A DNA stretch of 64,000 bases, taken from NCBI RefSeq assembly GCF_007751035.1, contig NZ_CP036433.1:6243001-6307000 (forward strand). Direction: 5' to 3'. The stretch comes from Lignipirellula cremea (GTDB lineage Bacteria > Planctomycetota > Planctomycetia > Pirellulales > Pirellulaceae). Below the pieces are notes generated by a model, which saw nothing but the letters and a program-made list of their open reading frames with translations, made no database searches and was not told where the DNA came from. Below, piece by piece: positions 34,991-47,932 of the stretch (position 1 is the first letter of the stretch; the number at the start of each line of letters is the position of its first letter). A program made the position numbers and the translations under genes.

Positions 34991-36031
34991 TCAGTCATAG
35001 CGATTGTCAAATTCGACAGGCGGCTCCAGGATGATGGCCGGCCGCCAAACCAGGCAGTCGATCTGCGCCATCGCATGCTGCAGTCGCTGGAATTTTTGCG
35101 GGTCCGCGCAAACGCCGACAATGGCTCCCCCAGAGCCGGCAAACTTGGCGCTGGCTCCGACCGAGCGCGCCGTTTCCACCATGGCGATCTGATCGGCAGG
35201 CAACTGACAGATACGGCGCCGTAGATCAAAGTTGGCGTTGAGCGTTTGTTCAAACGCCGCATGGTCGCCCCGTAACAGTGCCTCGCGGGCTTCGTCCGCG
35301 AGTCCCGCAAAGCCTTCCATCGCGGCCAGCACGGACGGCTCGCCCGCCTCAAACCGGGCGCGCAGATTATTGTGGAACACCTCGGTCGGCTCACCGGCCG
35401 TCGTGCTGTAGGCCAGATACAGCGGCGGCAACAACGCCGGGTCCATCGACTGATACTGGCCCACCCGGAAACCGTTCAGCGTTTGCATCTGCTCCTGGGC
35501 GAAATCCATAAAGACCAGCCCCTCGTAAACCTGGATCACGCGATCCTGCAGGCCGGCGGCAATCCCCAGTTCGTTCTCTACGCCGAGCACCCAGGACGCC
35601 TGAACGGCAAGCGGCATGTCGACTTGATAAAAGGCCAGCAAACCGCGCAGCGTCGCCACCACAATCGCACTGCTGCCCGCCAGACCGACCGCCCGAGGGA
35701 TATTCGTGCGGTAACGAATGGAGAATTTCCGATCATGAAGCGGCGTTTCCTGCTGCCGGCAGTACTCGACAAAACGATGGATGGCGGCTTTGATCAGGCG
35801 GATACCCCCATAGTACCCGTGCAGTTTCACATCGCGCGCCAGATCGTCGATGGTGGCGAACCGGTTACGATCTTCGTCGGTCAGCAAGACCTCGATCTCT
35901 TCCCATTCGTACAGCACCACCTCGGCGAAATAATCTCGCACAATCACGGACAAGGTTTTGCCGAAGTAGCCGTCGGACGGATTTCCGACGAGCCCGGCCC
36001 GAGCATAGGCGCGGCGGCGGATGATCTCCAT
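34991..36031 (-). CDS. GHMP-family sugar kinase (glucuronokinase-like)
   Basis: 346 residues. GHMP motifs: GNPSDGYFGKTLS near the N-terminus, ATP-loop PRAVGLAGSSAIV at 112-124 and C-terminal GSGGAIVG. The length, GNPSDGYFG and the partner gene resemble glucuronokinase/heptose-type anomeric kinases that make sugar-1-phosphates. Its ATG overlaps the stop codon of the upstream uridylyltransferase by one base (TGATG at 36029-36033), so the two are surely co-translated. Together they could convert a free sugar or uronate to its 1-phosphate and then to a UDP-sugar. The substrate cannot be read from sequence alone; galactose, glucuronate or a heptose are all possible. Confidence 0.83.
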   Translation of the reverse strand: MEIIRRRAYARAGLVGNPSDGYFGKTLSVIVRDYFAEVVLYEWEEIEVLLTDEDRNRFATIDDLARDVKLHGYYGGIRLIKAAIHRFVEYCRQQETPLHDRKFSIRYRTNIPRAVGLAGSSAIVVATLRGLLAFYQVDMPLAVQASWVLGVENELGIAAGLQDRVIQVYEGLVFMDFAQEQMQTLNGFRVGQYQSMDPALLPPLYLAYSTTAGEPTEVFHNNLRARFEAGEPSVLAAMEGFAGLADEAREALLRGDHAAFEQTLNANFDLRRRICQLPADQIAMVETARSVGASAKFAGSGGAIVGVCADPQKFQRLQHAMAQIDCLVWRPAIILEPPVEFDNRYD

Positions 36032-36936
36032 CAGTCGCTCCCCTGGCGAAGTAACTTTTCCATAAACTCCCGCAACGGAGCGCCATAGACAGGATCCGCC
36101 AGGGCGAACTCTGCAAACGCCTGGAAGTAGCTTTGAAAGTTGCCGATATCAAAGCGATGCACGCCCGGCGGCAAGCGGAAGCCGATCCCTTTGCCGCCTT
36201 CCCGTAGCACCAGACGCATCGCATCGGTCAGCTGGATCTCGCCCCCTTTGCCGGGCGGCGTGCGCTCCAGCGCTTCAAAAATGCGCGGACTGAACACGTA
36301 TCGGGCAGCCACTGCGAGATTGCTGGGAGCTTCTTCCACGGTTGGTTTTTCGACCAGGTCGACCAGCTCAAAGATATCGTCAGTAACCCCTTTGGGCTGG
36401 GCGATACCGTACCGCACCACCTCGCTGGGGGGAACTTCTTCAAAGGCGACGGCAATGTCGGCGCCCGACCGAACAAGCTCGTTCGTCATGCGCGATACAA
36501 TCTCGCTTTGGGCGTTGAGGCCAATGATCGAATCGCCCAGCGCCGTTACAAAGTACTGGTCCCCAATCAACGGTTGGGCGCACAGCACGGCATGCCCCAG
36601 TCCCAGCTGGCGTCTTTGCCGGGTGTAAAAATACTTCATATCAAAGCGTTCAAAATCCAACTCTGATAACTGTTCCTCGCGGCCCGTTTCTCGCAGGTAG
36701 TCAATCAGCTGTTCATCGATGTCGAAGTGCTGCTCGATCGAGGACTTGCCGTGCGAAGTAATAAACAGCAGACGACGGATGCCGTTTTTGGCCAGTTCCT
36801 CCACCACGTACTGCACCACCGGTTTGCGGCCGATTGAAAGCATTTCCTTCGGCTGGCTCTTTGTAAGCGGAAGCAGACGCGTGCCGTGGCCAGCGACCGG
36901 CACAACCGCGATATCGATCGTCATTACCAAACCCAT
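36031..36936 (-). CDS. galU: UTP--glucose-1-phosphate uridylyltransferase (GalU-like)
   Basis: 301 residues (ATG 36936; ATG 36924, MTIDIAVVPVAG, is equally plausible and neither has a good Shine-Dalgarno). Nucleotidyltransferase motifs: VPVAGHGTRLLPLTKSQPKEML in two halves (VPVAGHGTRLLPLTK then SQPKEML), VQYVVEELAKNGI, LGLGHAVLCAQPLIGD, ALGDSIIG, VEKPTVEEAPSNLAVAARY and KGGEIQLTDAM. Makes UDP-sugar plus pyrophosphate from a sugar-1-phosphate. Overlaps the GHMP kinase gene by one base. UDP-glucose use is the family default, but the pairing suggests a salvage sugar-1-phosphate may be the true substrate. Confidence 0.9.
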   Translation of the reverse strand: MGLVMTIDIAVVPVAGHGTRLLPLTKSQPKEMLSIGRKPVVQYVVEELAKNGIRRLLFITSHGKSSIEQHFDIDEQLIDYLRETGREEQLSELDFERFDMKYFYTRQRRQLGLGHAVLCAQPLIGDQYFVTALGDSIIGLNAQSEIVSRMTNELVRSGADIAVAFEEVPPSEVVRYGIAQPKGVTDDIFELVDLVEKPTVEEAPSNLAVAARYVFSPRIFEALERTPPGKGGEIQLTDAMRLVLREGGKGIGFRLPPGVHRFDIGNFQSYFQAFAEFALADPVYGAPLREFMEKLLRQGSD

Positions 36937-37779
36937 TCATTACATGTTGGAAGAGAAAAGCGGGGCTGGAAATCCGGCAGACGCCTGGCGCTGCAGAATT
37001 TCCTCCCAAGAAGAAACCGTGCGTGACGAATGACCCGCAGACACGGTTTCTGCAAGCGACGGTCCTCATGGGGGGTGGCGTTATATCGGCAAAGCCGCTA
37101 ACAATTGTCGCACAAGGGGTTGTATCGACGCTCACGAGCCTCCCGATGAGCGGCTCGTTGTCAAACGCGGTTGACCATTTCCAGCCACAATTATAAGCTA
37201 CTACGAGGAGGGATGTTGCGCGCATCCGGTGAGTTTTCGTCGACAGACGGCGTGTGGACCTTGGACCCATGCCGCCGGCCAGGATTGCATCGGCGTAAAC
37301 GCCCTCTCCGCCAGGATCAAGTTGTCTGCTCGTAAGGGACAATCCCAGACCCACTATCCCGCCTGTTGCCTGCGGGAGTCGTCGCCAACGGCAGACACCG
37401 AACCTGAAACCAGAAGCAGTAAAAGAGGATCCCAGGGACGGTCGTTTTTCCTCAAAAAGGTTACATTGTCGCCAGGGAACTTCCCCCGCGAACCCCGCGA
37501 AACGTCGCCGATGCACGGTTGGAAGAACCTCGCGTCTCCCAGGACTTCTGGGCTTGCGTTCCCCGGGAACCAAAGAACAAACCTTGTCGAAAAACCTGGA
37601 ACGCCCGCAGAAACTTGCAACGAGTACTTAATACCACGCATTGAAAACGATTGAAAAACCTTGTGTAGGATGGCCAGGAGCGACCTCTCCGGCGCCGGCG
37701 TCCGGGTCCCAGCCAGCAGCGACTGGTCCCTGACGATCCACTGAATTTTTTCTGAATACGATAAAGGCCGAGTCGAGCC
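36937..37779. other. Long gene-free stretch upstream of secA
   Basis: 843 bases. Frames here are open only as shadows with poor composition. The last part before secA is A/T-richer (near 37620-37670) and has two TTGAAAA copies plus TAATAC and TAGGAT hexamers, a plausible promoter zone, but no clean -35/-10 spacing. No riboswitch or hairpin with T-run is seen. Confidence 0.45.
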
Positions 37780-41487
<3,708 letters not shown>

Positions 41488-41497
41488 CCGCAGCCAC

Positions 41498-41523
41498 GTA
41501 GTGGACCCGGCCCACAGGTCCCT
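41498..41523. repeat. Short palindromic repeat after secA (copy 2)
   Basis: GTAGTGGACCCGGCCCACAG followed by GTCCCT matches the unit at 29236-29260 with a few substitutions and one extra base, and the arms GGACC/GGTCC remain complementary. It follows secA by 10 bases and directly abuts the element at 41525. Confidence 0.55.
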
Positions 41524-41524
41524 G

Positions 41525-41924
41525 GGAACGCGGGAAAAAAAACTTCGGTATTTTTCTCGACAGGAACCACGAAACCTGAGCAGCCCAAGCCGGCTGATCC
41601 TGTGAGCCGAACGCGCTAGCGTCGGGCCGTTCTTCGGAATGAGGGAAAAAAACTTCTTCGGTTTTTGTATAACAGCGATGACGTTCAACTTTTTCGTATG
41701 CTTCACCTGGTGATCAAACCGCCAATCTCTCCTGCAACGGCTGGAAGATAAAATGAGCGGGTTGAAAAATCGGCATCGCGGAAAAGGGGAACTCACGCAA
41801 AGGCGCGAAGGCGCAAAGAAGGAGGAAGAGGTGTGAGAAGGAATTCGCCACGACCCTTGTGGATATCGCGTTTCCGATTCCTGCCAAACGGGAAAAATCG
41901 CCGAAGTTATTTTCCCCCGATTCC
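41525..41924. mobile_element. 400-bp TIR element (MITE-like), copy 1
   Basis: Nearly identical to 60239-60628: I count four substitutions and one 10-base gap (GGAAAAAAAC present here). Both ends carry about 45-base imperfect inverted repeats: left starts GGAACGCGGGAAAA, right end read in reverse starts GGAATCGGGGGAAAA, both continuing AACTTCGG...ATTTTTC. No transposase frame fits inside. Flanks are CTG on the left and CTA on the right, an imperfect 3-base duplication at best. A small, non-autonomous transposable element or a conserved structured repeat; the near-identity means recent movement or gene conversion. Confidence 0.85.
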
Positions 41925-41993
41925 CTATCCTTCTCTGCATCCACAGGGACTCACGGCCGAGTCCCTGTGCTGCCATGAAACGCCGACCAGCCT

Positions 41994-43421
41994 CTAATAG
42001 GGTCGACCAAACGAACGCGCCCCCAGGTAATGATTCACCTGGACAAAAAACTCCGCGTCGAAGGCTCGGTCGTCATCGGTCCGCAAAGGCGTGGCGGCGC
42101 CAACGCGCAAGGTGGTCCCGCGGCCCAGCTCAAAGTGCAGGGCGCCGGTCAGATTCAGCGTATCAAAACGATTGGCCGTATTGAGCAGCATGATGTTCGA
42201 GGTCGACGACACCACGTCGGTGTCCTGCAGCGAAGTGTTGTAATGCAACTCCACCAGACCCGCGATCCCTTTCACGCGTGAGCACGGATTGCGATACAGC
42301 CAGGCGCCGGCCTGCATATCCAGCAGCAGGAGATTCTGATCCTGGTAGCTGCCCAGATAGCCGGTGGAGCTGCTCTCAAACTCGTTACCCGACAGGTCAA
42401 AATCGATCTGGCTGAACAAGTTCAAGAACACATTATCGGTCAACTGGGCGTAGGCCGACAGGAACGGCAGCAGATGGATCGACTCGTTCTTCAGCGACAC
42501 CACTTCTACGCCGTTATTGAACGAATCATCGGCCCCGGTCGGAAACAGACCGGTCACGCCGCTGGAAAACACAAAGTCTTGCCGGGTGATCAGTTGCCGT
42601 TTGAACGACAACGAAATGTTCCCCAGGTTCTGGGCCTGGCCGGAAGGGTCCATCAGATCCTGGTCTTCGCCAATAGTGGAAAAGATTGGCACGCGCAGCT
42701 CAAGCGAACTGCGGCCGTCGAAAATCCGCCGCTCCATGCCGATCCGGTAACGGTCCGTGCTGTAAAGATTCCCCAGGGCGTCTTGTGCGCTGTTATGAAA
42801 ATGGTGATACGTCGCGAACACGCGATCACGGGCGAAGGGGCTATTATTGTCCGCCGTTTTGATACGCCGCCAGGCCGTTCCCGCTAGCGTCGCGCTGGAC
42901 AGACCGCTCACAAACGAGGGACCCGTTCCAAGCATGTCGCCAGTCATATTTGGGGTCAATGACTGCGATTCCGCCGCCACGCCTGACTGCCGCACAAAAT
43001 TATCGACCGAATTGTCGATGCTGGCCTGGGCGTTGTTCAAGCCAGAGTCGCTCACTGCCTGGCCTGGATCGCTGCCTGTCAGATCGCGAGGCTCTTCGCC
43101 GGGCGGCCGGGGCGCGTTGCCTGCGGAAGGACTCTGGATCGGCGAACCGCCATCCCACGGGGGCGTGGGACGCGTGTAGTCCGGGTAAGAAGAGGGCGGC
43201 ATTCCCTGGCCGTAAAAATCAAGTTTCGGAGTGGAGTCTACGGGGCCGCCAATCGCAGGACCGAAATCCGCGCATCCATTACCCTGCTGGGCGAGCGACT
43301 GGGCGCTGGCTGCGCCCGCCATGCAGGTCAGCGCCAGCAACAGCCATAGGATGCCGCGCAGTCGCATCCAGGCAAAGGACGCGTTGCCTTTGCTGCTGGT
43401 TCTCATGAACGACCCGTTCAT
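41994..43421 (-). CDS. Secreted outer-membrane-like beta protein
   Basis: 475 residues from ATG 43421, with GGGAG 8 bases upstream; the signal peptide ends near MAGAASAQ. Longer readings to 43538 lack a ribosome site. Residues about 40-150 are Pro/Gly/Ser-rich and disordered. From about 160 amphipathic strands appear (RVFATYHHFHNS, YRIGMERRIFDGRSSLELRVP, NISLSFKRQLI, VFLNLFSQIDFDL, GLVELHYNTSL, ALHFELGRGTTLRVGAATPL, FFVQVNHYLGARSFGRPY) typical of a beta-barrel. No Pfam family is recalled with confidence; similar proteins are common in planctomycetes. The gene ends 70 bases from the TIR element copy 1. Confidence 0.75.
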   Translation of the reverse strand: MNGSFMRTSSKGNASFAWMRLRGILWLLLALTCMAGAASAQSLAQQGNGCADFGPAIGGPVDSTPKLDFYGQGMPPSSYPDYTRPTPPWDGGSPIQSPSAGNAPRPPGEEPRDLTGSDPGQAVSDSGLNNAQASIDNSVDNFVRQSGVAAESQSLTPNMTGDMLGTGPSFVSGLSSATLAGTAWRRIKTADNNSPFARDRVFATYHHFHNSAQDALGNLYSTDRYRIGMERRIFDGRSSLELRVPIFSTIGEDQDLMDPSGQAQNLGNISLSFKRQLITRQDFVFSSGVTGLFPTGADDSFNNGVEVVSLKNESIHLLPFLSAYAQLTDNVFLNLFSQIDFDLSGNEFESSSTGYLGSYQDQNLLLLDMQAGAWLYRNPCSRVKGIAGLVELHYNTSLQDTDVVSSTSNIMLLNTANRFDTLNLTGALHFELGRGTTLRVGAATPLRTDDDRAFDAEFFVQVNHYLGARSFGRPY

Positions 43422-44224
43422 CGTGATGACTCCCAATTGGTATTCGCCTTTGACAAAACGCAAAGACATTCCCTGCAATGGGAATAATCGGGTAATCGCG
43501 TAAATCGACTTGACTGGAGTAACCCGTGCAACCCGCATTTTGCGGATTAACCCGCACAGCCTGGGTAATTCAGGAAGAATTTTCCGTATCCACCTGACGA
43601 CTTTGCTGAATAGCTAAAACAGGGAGCATGATAGGTTAGAAGCCGCACCATTTTGGGGAATGACACCCCCCCTAAACGCCATGCGACTGATAGACAATGC
43701 CCTGCGAACGCCAGCACCCTGCAGCCGTGCTCGAAAAACCTGCCAGCCCGCCCCGAACTGATGACACAAACTCCCCGGGACCGGCGGAGGGACACTCGGC
43801 GAACGGAAAGGAACCGTAACAGCCTGCCAGCACCACTTGCCCCCCCCCCCCCTGAAAGAACTGCCTGGAGAAAATTGATTTGACAAAATCGGCCGCTGGT
43901 CGCTACCGTAAGTAGTGGGTAAATCTCCCACTACTGCTCCCCACTGTCTGCGGGACCTGATTGGTCTGGTTTCACCCGTCCGGACGGAGAGAACGGAACT
44001 GATCCCCCACAGCGAGCTATTCATATTTCCAAGGGTGGACTAATATACGCCACAGGGGTTGAAGGACGGGGCCACCCTGTTCGGTCTTCGCCCACCTGAG
44101 AGAAGAATTTTCGAATTTTCCTCATCGCAAAGATTTCTTTTGTCCGCTCTGCGAAGCCAAAAGGGATGCACCAGAGACATCTTCGTCACGCAAGGCGCCG
44201 ACTTACCTTTTTTGGAGTGATTCG
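43422..44224. other. Long intergenic stretch with a C-homopolymer
   Basis: 803 bases. It contains a run of 13 C (43840-43852) and, shortly after, TTGACA at 43880-43885 followed 18 bases later by TACCGT, a weak promoter candidate reading toward the gene at 44225. The gene itself has GGAG 8 bases before its ATG. No hairpin or gene was recognised in the remainder. Confidence 0.5.
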
Positions 44225-46018
44225 ATGAACGTATTAGTACTGACTCTGGCCCTGCTTGCTCCGACTGATCCGGGCAACGACCTGGCCAGGGCAATTGTGG
44301 AAGCGGGTCACAAGAAAGTCGGCGTGGTGCCAATGGTGCTCCACCGCCAGGGTTTTGACGAATCCAGTGTTGGCAGCCTAGGCCCCCGCAGTCGCACCAT
44401 GGCGAAGGCCGTTTATCAGAAGTTGATCGCCGCCTCCCGCGAAGGCCGCTACAAGGGGCAATTCAGCGTCGTGCCGGAACGGACCCTGATGGCTTCGTTC
44501 AAAAAGCGAAACTTCACGATCGACGACCTGGGCGATCCCGATAAACTCCGCATGCTGGCGGATGACTGCGACTGCGACGGACTGACCGTGTTGACGCGCA
44601 TGGAAGACGAAGAAACCGACATTCGCTTGGAAAAAGCCGGTAAATTTGCAGACAACCAGGGTGGAAACGGCTTTAACGACGGCCAGAATGCGGAAGGATT
44701 CAACGGCGGGCAAAACAATGATCGCTGGCAAGATGACGGCGGCCGCACCGATTCGATTCTCGTTGAGGGTGGTTTGACCGACACGCAGGGCGGCATCGCC
44801 AACTGGTCGCAAACCTTTGAAGAAGCCCTCACCCTCGGCAAAGCCGCCTACATGGGCGACAGCTTCGAAGTGCGTCGCTGGATCGACGGACGACTGCAGA
44901 ACGTGGGGATCGATATCGACGGCGACCGCGCCTTTGGCGCCGGCCCCAACTGGGAACGCGAGCACTACGTCCATATGAGTGCCCGCCTGCCGCATCCCTA
45001 TGCCGTACGGGACTTTCCCTATGAAATCCAGATCCGGGCGAACGGACAGATTCGCGATGGCGTGCCGGTCGAAGACAAGTTCGTCACCGAACTGAACCCG
45101 GGCGAAAATTACTCGATCCGAGTGCGAAACAATTCCGACGAAGATGTCTACATGGCCCTGTTCGTCGACGGCGTCTGCACGCTGGAAAAAGAACTGCTGG
45201 AACCCGATCAATTGACGCTGGGCCACCACTGGTACCTGCCCGCCCACAGCGAATGGCATGAAATCAAAGGCTGGTTCAATATCAAACGCGACTACCAGAC
45301 CGGTCGCCCCACCGGCCAGGCGTTCCTCAACAATTTCCAGATTGTCGATCGCCAGGATTCGGTCGCTTACGGCCAGGGATTTGAAGACAACGTGGGCATG
45401 ATCACCGCAATCTTCTATTCGACCGGGTACGAAGGCATTCCGGATCCGGGCGTAGCCCCGCGAGCCCTGCCGGCCGGACTCTTCGGTACGGGCTCCGGCC
45501 TCGAAGAGGAAACCGTCATCCAGAAATGGGGCAACAAGCCCCGCGGGCTGCTGCTGTCGGCCATGACCCTGTACTACCGTTCGCACGAAGAACTGGTCGG
45601 CCTGCAGGGTGGCCAGAACCAGACCGACTTCAACTTCTCCCGGAAAGACTTCGTCAACACGGGCAACGACCCGCTTCAGTCGCAAAGCGGCCCCCAGGGT
45701 CAGCAGCGTCCCGACGATCGCTTCAACGATCAACAGCGTCCCGACGATCGCTTCAACGATCAGCAGCGTCCCGACGATCGCTTCAACGATCAGCAGCGCC
45801 CCAACGATCGCTTCAACGATCAACAGCGCCAGGATGATCAGCAGCGCCCCAACGATCGCTTCAACGATCAACAGCGCCAGGATGATCAACAGCGCCCCGA
45901 CAATCGCTTCAACGATCAACAGCGCCAGGATGATCAACAGCGCCCCGACAATCGCTTCAACGATCAGCAGCGCCAGGACGGCGCCTTCGAGGAACGGGAA
46001 CGCCAGTTCCGCGACTAG
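44225..46018 (+). CDS. Unknown protein with hydrophilic tandem-repeat tail
   Basis: 597 residues; ATG 44225 has GGAG 8 bases upstream. N-terminus is short and only weakly hydrophobic (MNVLVLTLALLAP). Residues 25-130 have an alpha/beta pattern (KKVGVVPMVLHRQG, TMAKAVYQKLI, GQFSVVPERTLM, LADDCDCDGLTVLTRM) like CsgG/LpoB-type assembly proteins. Residues about 240-330 (GENYSIRVRNNSDEDVYMAL split, FVDGVCTLEKELLEP) resemble DUF4384. From residue 493 the tail repeats QQRPDDRFND seven times, interleaved with QQRQDD. Family unresolved. A strong terminator follows 96 bases after the stop codon. Confidence 0.68.
   Translation: MNVLVLTLALLAPTDPGNDLARAIVEAGHKKVGVVPMVLHRQGFDESSVGSLGPRSRTMAKAVYQKLIAASREGRYKGQFSVVPERTLMASFKKRNFTIDDLGDPDKLRMLADDCDCDGLTVLTRMEDEETDIRLEKAGKFADNQGGNGFNDGQNAEGFNGGQNNDRWQDDGGRTDSILVEGGLTDTQGGIANWSQTFEEALTLGKAAYMGDSFEVRRWIDGRLQNVGIDIDGDRAFGAGPNWEREHYVHMSARLPHPYAVRDFPYEIQIRANGQIRDGVPVEDKFVTELNPGENYSIRVRNNSDEDVYMALFVDGVCTLEKELLEPDQLTLGHHWYLPAHSEWHEIKGWFNIKRDYQTGRPTGQAFLNNFQIVDRQDSVAYGQGFEDNVGMITAIFYSTGYEGIPDPGVAPRALPAGLFGTGSGLEEETVIQKWGNKPRGLLLSAMTLYYRSHEELVGLQGGQNQTDFNFSRKDFVNTGNDPLQSQSGPQGQQRPDDRFNDQQRPDDRFNDQQRPDDRFNDQQRPNDRFNDQQRQDDQQRPNDRFNDQQRQDDQQRPDNRFNDQQRQDDQQRPDNRFNDQQRQDGAFEERERQFRD
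45701..45982 (+). repeat. Coding tandem repeats QQRPDDRFND
   Basis: 30-base units (CAGCAGCGTCCCGACGATCG plus 10 more) at 45701, 45731, 45761, 45791, 45839, 45887 and 45935, with 18-base QQRQDD spacers in the last part. Substitutions between units are few and mostly synonymous or D/N swaps, so recent slippage or unequal crossing-over is likely. Confidence 0.9.
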
Positions 46019-46114
46019 GCGACCTGCTCCTGGTTTACCGGTGACCGTCGCCTGACGGTCACTGTGCGGAGAGGGACTTCCCTCGACGGCGGTACTCCAG
46101 GCTTTGCAAAAAAG

Positions 46115-46144
46115 AACGGCCCTGCGTACTGCAGGGCCGTTTTC
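46115..46144. terminator. Bidirectional terminator between convergent genes
   Basis: AACGGCCCTGC (46115-46125) pairs with GCAGGGCCGTT (46131-46141) over 11 bases with a 5-base loop, followed by TTT and preceded by AAAAAAG. It serves the repeat-tailed gene and possibly the ArsC-like gene reading the other way. Confidence 0.85.
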
Positions 46145-46214
46145 ATTGCGTCGCCGAATGCCACATCGCTTCGATGCAGTCAGCGTCCAGGCTCGCCTGG
46201 TGATTCCGGCGGCT

Positions 46215-46562
46215 CTACTCGTCCAGCAGTTCCAGGACGTTCTCGGGCGGACGTCCCAGCCGGGCCTGGTTTCCCACCACGACAATCGGACGTTCAATAA
46301 TCCGCGGGTGCTGCACCATCAACTCGATTAACGCTTGCGGATCTTCCGTCGGCGGTAGCCCCAGGCCCTGGAAGTCCTTCTTCCGAATCAGCTGCCGCGG
46401 CTCCAGCTGCAGGCTCTTGAGCAAGCCCTGCAGTTCCTCGCGAGAAGGCGGCGTTTTCAGATACTCCACGACCTTGACGTCGATCTCCCTGGAACGGAGC
46501 AGTTCCAGGGTTTCCCGGCTTTTGGTGCAGCGGGGGTTGTGATAAATGGTCGCATCGGTCAT
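46215..46562 (-). CDS. arsC: ArsC-type arsenate reductase (glutaredoxin-linked)
   Basis: 115 residues. ATG 46562 is preferred (GGAGAG 8 bases upstream) over ATG 46568, which overlaps the upstream stop. Active-site Cys and anion loop YHNPRCTKSRETL and the Arg of ERPIVVV match ArsC/YffB. ArsC reduces arsenate to arsenite via glutathione/glutaredoxin; YffB-like relatives do not. Without other ars genes nearby, the arsenate role is uncertain. Five bases separate it from the membrane protein gene on the same strand, so it is translationally coupled. Confidence 0.85.
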   Translation of the reverse strand: MTDATIYHNPRCTKSRETLELLRSREIDVKVVEYLKTPPSREELQGLLKSLQLEPRQLIRKKDFQGLGLPPTEDPQALIELMVQHPRIIERPIVVVGNQARLGRPPENVLELLDE

Positions 46563-46567
46563 CGCCA

Positions 46568-47932
46568 TTACTCTCCGTCGGGGTGTTCGCGTTCGACGAC
46601 GGGCTCGGTGCTGGCGGCAATCGTTCCGTGAGGTTCTTCGAAGTCCTGCGGAGCTCCAGCCACACCTGCGCTGTCATTGGTATGCGGCGGCAGGCCGGTC
46701 TGGCCATCCTGATCGTCGACATAGATTTCATCAAACTCGGTCTGGTCGACATCCCGCCGCAGCAGCAGGTAAATGGCCGTGATTGCACACCAGAAAAACG
46801 CGTATCGAAAGCCAGCCGCGACCGTCCAGACCACGTTTTCCCAGAAAGCCAGGCTCTCCAGCCCAAACCGCAAGCCGCCTGTGGGATTGCTGGCAGAGAG
46901 AACCTTCTCCAGGCGATCCGCGTCGCCGCCCCACAGCAGCCCGCTATTCGCCCCCCAGGACGCTCCCCAGTATCCAAGGTAAATCACCAGCTCCGCCATC
47001 GCGCCAATCACTGCCCAGCCTGCCAGACCCAGCAACAGGGCAACCACCAGGTAAAACAGATAATGGAGCGGACGCTGGAACGTGTAAGCGTACGAGCGGC
47101 TCAAGGCGTCAAAGGCGTCGCTGCTTTCCGAGGCGATCGCGCCCCACATGAGCGGCCAGCCGAACATCAGCCCCACCAGAAAAATCACCGCCAGAAACGC
47201 CAGACAAAGCACCAGCACCCACAGCACGCCGGCAACCGCAGTCGTTCCATCGCCCAGGAAAAAAAATCCCAGCAAAGCCGCCGGCGACAAAATGGCGGCC
47301 GTAGCCAGCAGCGGATACAAAGGCGCCGCCACATAAGAGCCGTATTTCGAAAAAGCGTGTTTCAAAGCGTCTATCAGCGACAGGCGTTCCTCCCGTCCCA
47401 GTTGCACCGCGGCAGTGCGCGTAATGGCCGCCCCCAAAAAAGCCCACACCAGCAGCGTCCACAGTCCACCGAACAGAAAGTAAGCCAGTTGGGCCAGCGT
47501 CAACTGGTGGTCAAACAGGGCCACAAAGGGCGCCGTGAACTGCGGATATACAAGCGCGTAACTTTCCCGGCGGGTAATCTCCGGTAGAAAACGATCCCGC
47601 GGCAGCAAGGTCGTCGAACGGGCGAAATCGCTCGCCCACATGCGATTCACGGCGACCGCCTCGCGAAACTCGGGCGTAGTTCTGTCAGGCGTAACAGACG
47701 CTGCGTCCTCGGACGTCGCTACAAAGAAGAATTCGCTGATGCGCCAACCTACCGGCGTCAGCACGGCTCCGACCGTCGCCAGGAACAAAACGGAAATGCC
47801 AATCGACATCCGAAAAGTGCGAATGATCAGCAGCCACGGTAAAAGATCGCGCCACGACACCGCCCGCACCACGCAGCGCTGCTCACTCACTAGCCGATCT
47901 CCCGTAATCAAAAAAGTCGCGAATTTTGGCAT
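46568..47932 (-). CDS. Polytopic membrane protein, unknown function
   Basis: 454 residues from ATG 47932 (MPKFATFLITGDRLV); an upstream reading is Arg-rich and not supported. About seven hydrophobic segments: FRMSIGISVLFLATVGAVL, LAYFLFGGLWTLLVWAFLG, VAAPLYPLLATAAILSPAAL, VLWVLVLCLAFLAVIFLVGL, YLFYLVVALLLGLAGWAVI, and two near the end, with an acidic hydrophilic C-terminus (DEIYVDDQDG). Planctomycete-specific as far as I can tell. Co-transcribed with arsC (5-base gap). Confidence 0.78.
   Translation of the reverse strand: MPKFATFLITGDRLVSEQRCVVRAVSWRDLLPWLLIIRTFRMSIGISVLFLATVGAVLTPVGWRISEFFFVATSEDAASVTPDRTTPEFREAVAVNRMWASDFARSTTLLPRDRFLPEITRRESYALVYPQFTAPFVALFDHQLTLAQLAYFLFGGLWTLLVWAFLGAAITRTAAVQLGREERLSLIDALKHAFSKYGSYVAAPLYPLLATAAILSPAALLGFFFLGDGTTAVAGVLWVLVLCLAFLAVIFLVGLMFGWPLMWGAIASESSDAFDALSRSYAYTFQRPLHYLFYLVVALLLGLAGWAVIGAMAELVIYLGYWGASWGANSGLLWGGDADRLEKVLSASNPTGGLRFGLESLAFWENVVWTVAAGFRYAFFWCAITAIYLLLRRDVDQTEFDEIYVDDQDGQTGLPPHTNDSAGVAGAPQDFEEPHGTIAASTEPVVEREHPDGE

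Noticed and set aside
36713-37573. 286-codon minus-strand frame upstream of galU
   Set aside because: Overlaps the galU N-terminus in another frame, no recognisable domain and Arg/Gly/Thr-biased composition.
45701-45982. Regularly spaced repeats resembling a CRISPR array
   Set aside because: They are in-frame coding repeats with 18-base coding spacers and no unique spacers.
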